Assembly: GCA_020435085.1 (NCBI GenBank)
Contig: JAGRAB010000014.1
Coordinates: 1-5,935, forward strand
From: Bdellovibrionales bacterium
GTDB taxonomy: Bacteria; Bdellovibrionota; Bdellovibrionia; Bdellovibrionales; UBA1609
DNA length: 5,935 nt
Direction: 5' to 3'
Shown: one piece after another, positions 1 through 5,006 of the stretch
Layout: each line of letters starts with the position of its first letter
How positions within the stretch are numbered: the stretch's first letter is position 1
Notes under the pieces: model-generated
Databases searched by the model: none
What the model saw: the letters and a program-made list of their open reading frames with translations, nothing else
What the model was told of the DNA's origin: nothing
Program-made: the position numbers and the translations under genes

Positions 1-95
1 GACTGGCTCAAGTCCTTGGCCGCCGGCTCAAAAGTACCTCAGATAAGGTGACTGAGTTAAAAAAGGAATTAAAAAAATTGGCTGATCGCAAATGA
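1..95 (+). CDS. C-terminal end of a Lys-rich helical protein (partial, phasin-like at best)
   Basis: An open frame enters from the left edge and reads 30 complete codons to a TGA at 93-95. The visible tail, ending in ELKKELKKLADRK, is rich in Lys, Leu and Glu and would form an amphipathic helix or coiled coil. The pattern of a short RRLKSTSDKVTEL segment followed by a charged heptad-like helix resembles the C-terminal part of phasin-family (polyhydroxyalkanoate granule) proteins, where a 'threonine-x-x-x-val-x-x-leu' segment precedes a coiled coil. That is a weak resemblance over few residues and other coiled-coil proteins would look similar. The stop overlaps the next start as ATGA, and AAATGA is a common coupling arrangement, which supports this frame being real. 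The function is not established. Confidence 0.6.
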   Translation, partial: LAQVLGRRLKSTSDKVTELKKELKKLADRK

Positions 96-1153
96 GAATG
101 ACAAGAAGAGCAAAACAACTCCGTTGGCTCAACCGAATTAAGCTCATCAGCTTTTTAGGTGTTCTTGCAGCTGTTCTTTTTCTTATTTTAAATGTGAATA
201 ATCTTCTTGTTTCTTCTCTCCTCGCCTTCGTTATTTCATACCTCCTCGGCCCTTATGTAAACTACCTCGAGCGATTGGGTATTTCTCGACTGATTGCCGT
301 AACCATCACTTTTGTTGCTGTCAGCACACTTCTTGGTATTGCGGTTTCCGCAATACTACCACCCATTGCAAGCCAGCTCGGGCTTTTAAAATCGGAGTTC
401 CCTAAATACGTTCAAGGTCTTACGCAACTGATGGCTGATACCGAAGAGCGGTTTCAGATTCTTGCAGGGTCTTACTTTTCTATTGATCTCAGTGAACATG
501 TTGAATCCGCACTCTCTCCATGGACAAAAGCTTTATTTTTTGATTTTCCCAGCTTTATCACAAAGTCAGTGACAACCCTTTTACTTGCACCATTTATTGC
601 ATTTTTCATGATTAAAGACGGCAAAGTGATTTCTCGTAATTTACTTAACCTTGTTCCCAATAGTATTTTTGAAACCACACTCAGTCTTTATCATCAAATT
701 AACGATCAAATGGGACATTTTGTTCGTGCCCGCCTGTTAGAAGCAATGATTGTGGGCTGTCTCACTTGGGTTGGACTTTTTATTATTGGATTCCCCTATG
801 CAACAATTTTGGCATTATTTGCTGCTCTTACAAATTTAATTCCTTATGTTGGCCCTATCATTGGGGCGATTCCAGCTATTTCTATTTCAATTATCAATGG
901 AGACAGTAGTTTTGAACTCTTTTTGGTTTGCTCCGTTTATTTTACAGCCCAACTCATCGATGCCGCTTTTATTATTCCACTTGTTGTTGCAAAAATTGTA
1001 GACCTCCACCCCATCACTGTCATTGTCGCCATCATTGCTGGAGCCCAAGTTTTAGGCGTTGTGGGAATGCTTATTTCAATTCCGGTTGCAAGTATCATTA
1101 AGGTGACCGTGAGCACTGTTTATCGTCACCTGACGGATTATCGATCTATATAA
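92..1153 (+). CDS. AI-2E / PerM family transporter (multi-pass inner-membrane protein)
   Basis: A 353-residue inner-membrane protein of the AI-2E (PerM/TqsA/YdiK-like) family, which exports small molecules or ions; substrates differ widely within the family and none can be assigned here. Visible hallmarks: a basic N-terminus, hydrophobic segments at about 16-34, 37-55 and 66-90, a long soluble helical region at about 95-150, then membrane segments from about 155-175 and 218 onward. The conserved NLIPYVGPIIGAIP stretch lies at 248-261, the family's KDG motif at 175-177, and the LHPITVIVAIIAG...LGVVGMLISIPVA block at 305-333. The length is typical of the family. The ATG overlaps the upstream stop by ATGA and has no clear Shine-Dalgarno, so translational coupling is likely; an ATG at 98 is an alternative. 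The family name does not prove autoinducer-2 transport. Confidence 0.92.
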   Translation: MRMTRRAKQLRWLNRIKLISFLGVLAAVLFLILNVNNLLVSSLLAFVISYLLGPYVNYLERLGISRLIAVTITFVAVSTLLGIAVSAILPPIASQLGLLKSEFPKYVQGLTQLMADTEERFQILAGSYFSIDLSEHVESALSPWTKALFFDFPSFITKSVTTLLLAPFIAFFMIKDGKVISRNLLNLVPNSIFETTLSLYHQINDQMGHFVRARLLEAMIVGCLTWVGLFIIGFPYATILALFAALTNLIPYVGPIIGAIPAISISIINGDSSFELFLVCSVYFTAQLIDAAFIIPLVVAKIVDLHPITVIVAIIAGAQVLGVVGMLISIPVASIIKVTVSTVYRHLTDYRSI

Positions 1154-1175
1154 AATAATTCATTCATCACCTGCG

Positions 1176-1199
1176 GCCTGTTATAGCAGGCAACCTTTT
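1176..1199 (+). terminator. Weak candidate terminator after the AI-2E gene
   Basis: GCCTG (1176-1180) pairs with CAGGC (1187-1191) around a 6-base loop, and AACCTTTT follows. The stem is only 5 bp, with a possible extra T-G pair, and the T-run is short and offset, so it is a marginal Rho-independent terminator. An alternative fold pairs CCTGC (1170-1174) with GCAGG (1186-1190). Its position about 20 bp past the stop codon is the main argument for it. Confidence 0.3.
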
Positions 1200-1293
1200 G
1201 GCATTGAAGTTGCTATATAACGCTTCCGAAAAGAATAGTCTCAGAACGTTGGAGTCATAGGGATTCCTACGGTTTTGGAGTATTCCCACATTA

Positions 1294-1323
1294 ACAAAAA
1301 TTGACTGCGATAACAATTTTTGT
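1294..1323. repeat. Perfect 10-10-10 inverted repeat, possible operator or leader hairpin
   Basis: ACAAAAATTG at 1294-1303 is the exact reverse complement of CAATTTTTGT at 1314-1323, with a 10-base spacer. It lies about 90 bp upstream of the start of the first secreted cysteine-rich protein. The arms are almost all A/T and no T-run follows, so it is a poor terminator; an operator for a dimeric DNA-binding protein or a weak leader hairpin is more likely. The regulator is unknown. Confidence 0.45.
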
Positions 1324-1400
1324 CTCAAAGCTGATTAACGAGCATCCCGTTGATTTGCTTCGCGACAAAGCTTTGCACTCAATAAATTGTTTAAACGAAT

Positions 1401-1404
1401 GGAG
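1401..1404 (+). promoter_or_regulatory. Ribosome binding site that fixes the start at 1411
   Basis: GGAG sits 6 bases before the ATG at 1411. The upstream in-frame candidates, TTG at 1387 and ATG at 1399, lack a comparable site, and only the 1411 start places a standard signal peptide at the very N-terminus. Confidence 0.7.
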
Positions 1405-1410
1405 TTACTC

Positions 1411-1845
1411 ATGCGAACACTTTTAATTTTAGTTAATTTTCTTGTCGCAACAAGTGCCTTTGCAGCATCCAATGATTTAAAATGTATTGATCTACGAAAA
1501 ACACTATTTGCCCCTTGTGAAGAGGGTTTGAATCGTTATTTCTATAAAGGTTCTTGTACAAATAGCTCAGAAGTTGAGCATGCCTATTGTGCTAAATACG
1601 AAATGACAAAGATTCAAAAAGTTCGAAGTGAAATTGTCGTCCCTTGGGAGGCTGTAGATGGCCGAGTTCAGGCTTTTGTTACTTCAACAGGCAACCTCAT
1701 CGTAGCCAATGAAAATGCAATTCATAACTGCAAAGATGCCACTGTTTTATTTGGACAATCAAAAGAGGCGAATGACAATTATGACCCTTCAAAAGGTGAG
1801 ATTGGCATAGCTGATGAGCTTATTAGATTTGAGTGCCACGATTAA
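1411..1845 (+). CDS. Small secreted six-cysteine protein of unknown function
   Basis: A 144-residue protein whose family I do not recognise. From the ATG at 1411 it begins with Arg2, a hydrophobic stretch at 4-15, and an AFA|AS-type signal peptidase I site at about residue 18, so it is predicted to be exported by Sec to the periplasm or beyond. The mature part, about 126 residues, has six cysteines at 25, 36, 49, 60, 107 and 142. The even number in an exported protein suggests three disulfide bonds. Four of them cluster in the first third; the remainder, about 65-105, looks like beta-rich sequence. There are no membrane segments after the signal peptide and no catalytic motif. An extension to TTG 1387 is possible but would bury the signal peptide behind MFKRMELL. 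A secreted metalloprotease-like gene with the same cysteine count follows on the same strand, so a functional pairing is possible but unproven. Confidence 0.8.
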   Translation: MRTLLILVNFLVATSAFAASNDLKCIDLRKTLFAPCEEGLNRYFYKGSCTNSSEVEHAYCAKYEMTKIQKVRSEIVVPWEAVDGRVQAFVTSTGNLIVANENAIHNCKDATVLFGQSKEANDNYDPSKGEIGIADELIRFECHD

Positions 1846-1849
1846 AGTT

Positions 1850-1876
1850 TGTTGGCCACCTCTTAGGTGGCCAACA
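1850..1876. repeat. Strong intergenic hairpin (11-bp perfect stem, 5-base loop)
   Basis: TGTTGGCCACC at 1850-1860 pairs perfectly with GGTGGCCAACA at 1866-1876 around the loop TCTTA. It begins five bases after the stop of the first secreted-protein gene. The stem is GC-rich and stable, but neither strand has a following T-run (ATTACTATAAAG on plus, AACTTTAAT on minus). It could be an atypical terminator, an mRNA 3'-end stabiliser or an attenuating element between the two genes. Confidence 0.55.
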
Positions 1877-1902
1877 TTACTATAAAGATGGGAAGCCATT
1901 TT

Positions 1903-2448
1903 ATGAATTTAATAAATCCAACTTTACTTCTGATCATTCTCTTATTTGAGACTTCCTCTTTTGCCAAAGTAAAATTTTTAAATTGTAAAGATCACGCTTT
2001 AATTCAGAGAATGAATGAGGCCATTATCTACTCTCAAGATCTTGGGTATCAGGTTTTGAATGACCGCTCTCTTTCTATTAGTCCTTCACAAAAGAAATCT
2101 CTCGCCTTCTACTATGAAAATGTAAAAGTAAAGTGCACAACCAGTGCTGCCCACTGTTCAACAAACCATCGAGGTTCAACCTTGGCCTTTTCTTTTGAAA
2201 ATCACAAAAGTGGTTTTGCGTTTGATCAATTACTTTTGGGGTCTGTTCGCAATACTGTTTTTATTTGCGAAGACAACCTTCTCTCTGGGGTCCATGGCCT
2301 TCCTGGCCGCTGTGACATGGCCGAAATTATTTTCCATGAGTTTGGCCACCTTGCCGGCCTTGAAAGCGGTCCATTTCACAACAGTGGTCTCTTTCACGAT
2401 GATCAAAGCTATCGCTACTCCGATGCCATTCGCGAGAGCTGCCATTAA
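1903..2448 (+). CDS. Predicted secreted zinc metallopeptidase-like protein (HExxH), six cysteines
   Basis: A 181-residue protein with a hydrophobic N-terminus (residues 7-15) and a probable signal peptidase I site after SSFA at residue 21; the n-region lacks basic residues, so export is less certain than for its neighbour. The key motif is HEFGHLAG at 145-152, matching the HExxH zinc-binding helix with Glu146 as catalytic base. The metzincin third histidine position (155) is Ser, so it is not a standard metzincin. His159, His165, Asp166 and Asp167 are candidate third ligands, and the following Y170-R-Y-S-D174 resembles the Asp/Tyr-rich end of aspzincin (M35-like) domains. Cysteines at 28, 78, 85, 122, 137 and 180 suggest three disulfides. 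The ATG at 1903 follows GGGAAG at 1890-1895; ATG 1888 or GTG 1867 are alternatives, but the latter lies inside the upstream hairpin. The substrate is unknown. Confidence 0.72.
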   Translation: MNLINPTLLLIILLFETSSFAKVKFLNCKDHALIQRMNEAIIYSQDLGYQVLNDRSLSISPSQKKSLAFYYENVKVKCTTSAAHCSTNHRGSTLAFSFENHKSGFAFDQLLLGSVRNTVFICEDNLLSGVHGLPGRCDMAEIIFHEFGHLAGLESGPFHNSGLFHDDQSYRYSDAIRESCH

Positions 2449-2454
2449 ACTTGC

Positions 2455-3243
2455 TTATTTTATTTGACCAACGAGAATGATAATTCCCATCACAAGCACA
2501 AACCAACCAAAAGCTTTTTTTAATTTTTTTGCTGATATTTTTTTACTCAAATTTGTGCCAATAAGAATGCCTAAGGCTGCTAAACCCATAAAAGAAATCA
2601 AAAATTTCCATTGAATTGTTGCGTGCCCAAGGTCCCCTAAAAATCCAATCAAAGAATTCACGGCGATAATCATTAAAGATGTTCCTATGGCTCGCTTCAT
2701 ATCGAGGCCAACAAGAAGAACAAGGGCTGGCACAATTAAAAAACCACCACCAGCACCAACAAACCCCGTCACACACCCAATCATCAACCCTTCTACCGCA
2801 ATGATCACTCTTCTTAAGCCTGAGCTCAAGTTTGCTTTTTCAACTGTCTTTTTCTCTTTGATCATAGAGACCGACGCAAAAAGCATGACGATCGCAAAGA
2901 CAACCATAATTGTCATATCTCTTGTCAGGGTAAAATGACTCATTTGCACAATTTGATCTGGCAACTGAGGGATTAAAAATTTTCTCACACAAAATACGCC
3001 CGTAAATGCGGGCATAGCAAAAATGATTCCTGTTTTTATATCTACCTGTTCTTGTCTGTAATTTTGTATTGCACCAATAAGCGCGATCGACCCCACAACA
3101 AAAAGAGAATATGCTGTTGCCAGTGTCGGTGGTATTGAAAATAGATATACAAAAATGGGGACCGACAGAATCGAACCACCTCCGCCAGTAAGGCCGAGGA
3201 CAACCCCCATAATTACGGCTCCTATGTAGCCAAGAATTTCCAC
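2455..3243 (-). CDS. TauE/SafE family (TSUP) permease, probable sulfite/sulfur-compound exporter
   Basis: A 262-residue inner-membrane protein of the TauE/SafE (4-toluene sulfonate uptake permease) family. The two-fold family repeat is clear: GLTGGGGSILSVP at 17-29 and GFVGAGGGFLIVP at 160-172, each followed by a hydrophobic segment. Other membrane stretches lie at about 45-60, 70-85, 110-128, 145-158, 187-203, 213-230 and 245-260, with a basic cytoplasmic loop at 233-243. The length is normal for the family. The start is GTG; an AAGGGGG tract in the end of the upstream gene is suitably placed, and no better ATG exists before the first membrane segment. Only four bases separate it from the upstream persulfide dioxygenase, so the two are surely co-transcribed, which points to sulfite as the likely cargo by analogy with bigR-type operons. 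Its 3' end faces the metallopeptidase gene with a 6-bp gap. Confidence 0.9.
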   Translation of the reverse strand: MEILGYIGAVIMGVVLGLTGGGGSILSVPIFVYLFSIPPTLATAYSLFVVGSIALIGAIQNYRQEQVDIKTGIIFAMPAFTGVFCVRKFLIPQLPDQIVQMSHFTLTRDMTIMVVFAIVMLFASVSMIKEKKTVEKANLSSGLRRVIIAVEGLMIGCVTGFVGAGGGFLIVPALVLLVGLDMKRAIGTSLMIIAVNSLIGFLGDLGHATIQWKFLISFMGLAALGILIGTNLSKKISAKKLKKAFGWFVLVMGIIILVGQIK

Positions 3244-3247
3244 CTAC

Positions 3248-4111
3248 CTATTCCCCCTTTTGAATTGGAATTTTCAAGTAACTGAGTCCGTTTTTTTCTG
3301 GTGGGGGCATATGCCCAGCATTAATATTCACCTGCACACTTGGAAGCAAAAGTTTTGGTGCCGAAAGCTCTTTGTCTCGGTGAGTTCTGAACTGTACATA
3401 ACTCTCTCTTACAGTTTCTGCATTCAAATGAATATTTTGTCGCTTTTCTTGACCAATGGTTGACTCCCACGCCACTTCTCTTCCCCCCGGAAGATAATCA
3501 TGACCAACAAAAACTCTTGTCTCTTCAGGCAGTGTGTAAAGTTTATTTTTTATTGAATCAAAAAGTTCTTCGGCACTTCCCAAAGGAAAATCTGTTCGCC
3601 CGGTTCCAAAGTCAGGCATAAACAAAGCGTCTCCTGTGAATACACTCCCCTGGCCAAGAAAACTGCTACAGGCAGGAGTATGTCCTGGCGTTGGAAGTGT
3701 TTTGAACTTCAATGAACCGGCAGAGAACTCTGCCTCCATTTTTAAAAGTTGATCAAATTGTGATCCGTCTGGCTGAAACCAATCGCCTATTTGAAAAACA
3801 TCTTTGAATTTATTCTGAACAACTAAAATTTTCTCATTAATTGCAACTTTGATTTTAGGAAACCACTGCTTAAAAATTTGTGAGCCCGAAAGATGATCCG
3901 CATGTGCATGTGTCTCTAACACGTAATGGGGTGTTAGCTTCGCGCCTTTTACGAACTCAACAACTTTTGCAACAGACTGAGTGGTATACGTTGAGCTTTT
4001 CGAGTCATAATCCAAAACGGGATCAATAATTACGGCATCCTTGGTGGCTGGATCAAATGCCACATAGGTGATTGTGAACGTCTCTTTATCAAAAAAACCT
4101 CTTACTTCCAT
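3248..4111 (-). CDS. Persulfide dioxygenase of the Blh/ETHE1 metallo-beta-lactamase group
   Basis: A 287-residue cytoplasmic metallo-beta-lactamase-fold protein. Family knowledge: Blh/ETHE1 enzymes are mononuclear iron dioxygenases that convert glutathione persulfide plus O2 to sulfite and glutathione in sulfide detoxification. Visible motifs, numbered from the ATG at 4111: THAHADHLSG with His68, His70, Asp72 and His73; TPGHTPAC with His144; TGDALFMPDFGTGRTDFP with Asp161; VGHDY with His204. The ETHE1-type iron ligands would be His68, His144 and Asp161. The N-terminal FFD..TFT..YVA and IDPVLDYD segments and the C-terminal LPSVQVNINAGHMPPPE...YLKIP tail are characteristic of the Blh-type subgroup and separate it from glyoxalase II (about 250 residues). 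A start two codons upstream at TTG is possible, but GGGAG sits 7 bases before the ATG. The TauE/SafE gene follows directly. No rhodanese domain is fused. Confidence 0.92.
   Translation of the reverse strand: MEVRGFFDKETFTITYVAFDPATKDAVIIDPVLDYDSKSSTYTTQSVAKVVEFVKGAKLTPHYVLETHAHADHLSGSQIFKQWFPKIKVAINEKILVVQNKFKDVFQIGDWFQPDGSQFDQLLKMEAEFSAGSLKFKTLPTPGHTPACSSFLGQGSVFTGDALFMPDFGTGRTDFPLGSAEELFDSIKNKLYTLPEETRVFVGHDYLPGGREVAWESTIGQEKRQNIHLNAETVRESYVQFRTHRDKELSAPKLLLPSVQVNINAGHMPPPEKNGLSYLKIPIQKGE
3253..3259 (-). promoter_or_regulatory. Ribosome binding site for the GTG-started TauE/SafE gene
   Basis: On the minus strand AAGGGGG ends 9 bases before the GTG at 3243. It lies inside the last codons of the dioxygenase gene, so ribosomes ending there can reinitiate. 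Confidence 0.5.
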
Positions 4112-4118
4112 GTTCAAA

Positions 4119-4124
4119 CTCCCT
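4119..4124 (-). promoter_or_regulatory. Ribosome binding site of the persulfide dioxygenase gene
   Basis: AGGGAG on the minus strand lies 7 bases before the ATG at 4111. It would be only 1 base before the alternative TTG at 4117, so it decides in favour of the ATG. Confidence 0.7.
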
Positions 4125-4125
4125 T

Positions 4126-4150
4126 TTATTTGCTCATTTATCGCAAATAA
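4126..4150. promoter_or_regulatory. 8-9-8 inverted repeat, candidate operator of the sulfur operon
   Basis: TTATTTGC at 4126-4133 is the exact reverse complement of GCAAATAA at 4143-4150, with a 9-base spacer. It sits directly upstream of the dioxygenase ribosome binding site in the divergent intergenic region. An AT-rich palindrome at this position fits an operator for a winged-helix (ArsR-type) repressor, the class that controls related operons elsewhere, but no such gene is in the window. As RNA it could also form a hairpin just before the ribosome binding site. I could not pick a convincing minus-strand promoter around it. Confidence 0.4.
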
Positions 4151-4214
4151 GTCGATTTCTTCCCATCTATAACGCGGCAGATATCGGAAATTTAACCGTG
4201 AACCTTTTCAATCT

Positions 4215-4244
4215 TTGACTTTATGCATTGGCCATTTGTAGACT
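4215..4244 (+). promoter_or_regulatory. Candidate sigma70-like promoter for bamD
   Basis: TTGACT (4215-4220) is one base from the TTGACA consensus. TAGACT (4239-4244) is a 4-of-6 match to TATAAT after an 18-bp spacer. Transcription would start at about 4250-4254, at or next to the bamD ATG. The -10 match is mediocre, so this is a prediction from position and one good hexamer. Confidence 0.4.
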
Positions 4245-4253
4245 GCTTCTCGT

Positions 4254-5006
4254 ATGAATAGAAAATCTTTAGCCCTCGTTTTTACCATGATCGCACTCAT
4301 TTTGATCGGTTGTAGTTCCACACCAGAAATTGATTCTTCTTCTGCAGAAGGAGCCTACAAGCTCGGCGAAATTTATCGTAAAGATGAACGTTATCAAGAT
4401 TCTATTGCTCAATTTGAAGTTGTAAAAAATAAGTTCCCCTATAGCCGTTTAGCAACTATGGCAGAACTTCAAATTGCTGATATTAATTATGAACGTGAAG
4501 CTTATATTGAAGCGCAAAATGCTTATCAAATTTTTAAAGAACTTCACCCTGGACACGAAAAAATTGACTATGTCACTTACCGACTTGCTTTAAGTTTTTT
4601 TATGCAACTGCCAGATTCTATTGACCGAGACCTCACTCTTGCTGAGCAGGCCATTCTTTATTTTGATGAAGTCATTCACTCCTACCCTACTAGTGAATAC
4701 GTGGCTCCCGCTCAAGAAAAAAAGACAGAAACATTAAAAAAGCTCGCTCAAAAGGAGCTTTATATTGCTCACTTCTACTTTATTCGCGAAATGTTCGATT
4801 CCGCCCTTGGCCGTTATGAAGATCTCTTAAGAAAATATCCAAAACTTGGGTTTGATGAAGAATCTCTGTATGGTGCGATCTTAAGCTCTGCGCATGTTAA
4901 AGACTTAAGAAAACGTGATTTTTATTTTGAAAAATTAAAAAAGAATCACCCTGATTCCAAGTGGACCCGACAAGCACAACAGGAGTTAGCAGATGGAGTT
5001 GAATGA
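4254..5006 (+). CDS. bamD: Outer membrane protein assembly factor BamD (lipoprotein)
   Basis: A 250-residue lipoprotein of the BamD/YfiO family, a component of the BAM complex that folds beta-barrel proteins into the outer membrane; E. coli BamD is 245 residues. The N-terminus has Arg3/Lys4, a hydrophobic core and the lipobox LIGC, giving lipidation at Cys20. Ser at +2 favours outer-membrane sorting. The rest is a row of TPR-like helix pairs. Family signatures include FPYSRLATMAELQIADINY (61-79), HPGHEKIDYVTYRLALSFF (98-116), DRDLTLAEQAILYFDEVI (124-141), YPTSEYVAPA (144-153) and LAQKELYIAHFYFIREMF (164-181). No Shine-Dalgarno precedes the ATG, which is unusual beside the good sites of its neighbours and may mean a leaderless message. 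The end overlaps the following TPR gene by 14 bp. The family assignment is strong. Confidence 0.9.
   Translation: MNRKSLALVFTMIALILIGCSSTPEIDSSSAEGAYKLGEIYRKDERYQDSIAQFEVVKNKFPYSRLATMAELQIADINYEREAYIEAQNAYQIFKELHPGHEKIDYVTYRLALSFFMQLPDSIDRDLTLAEQAILYFDEVIHSYPTSEYVAPAQEKKTETLKKLAQKELYIAHFYFIREMFDSALGRYEDLLRKYPKLGFDEESLYGAILSSAHVKDLRKRDFYFEKLKKNHPDSKWTRQAQQELADGVE
4981..4985 (+). promoter_or_regulatory. Ribosome binding site of the TPR gene, inside bamD
   Basis: AGGAG lies 7 bases before the ATG at 4993 and within the last codons of bamD. It confirms the overlapping start. Confidence 0.75.

Noticed and set aside
1198..1221. TTGGCA and TATAAC as a promoter in the stretch after the AI-2E gene.
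   Set aside because: The spacing is only 12 bp, too short for a sigma70 promoter.
1249..1281. Direct repeat TTGGAGT at 1249-1255 and 1275-1281.
   Set aside because: Only 7 bases and two copies; expected by chance and not placed like an operator pair.
1299..1318. AATTG...ATAACAATT resembles the E. coli lac operator O1.
   Set aside because: It differs by a one-base indel and several central bases, the match is mostly A/T palindrome, and no LacI-type gene or sugar gene is nearby.
1387..1410. An upstream TTG start adding MFKRMELL to the first secreted protein.
   Set aside because: No ribosome binding site precedes it and it would place extra residues before a clean signal peptide; GGAG fits the ATG at 1411.
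1867..1902. GTG start at 1867 for the metallopeptidase-like protein.
   Set aside because: The codon is inside the right arm of the strong hairpin, has no ribosome binding site, and would put 12 residues before the hydrophobic signal segment.
2144..2467. Long alternate frames over the metallopeptidase gene on both strands.
   Set aside because: They overlap a gene with a clear HExxH motif and signal peptide, show no domain of their own and lack ribosome binding sites.
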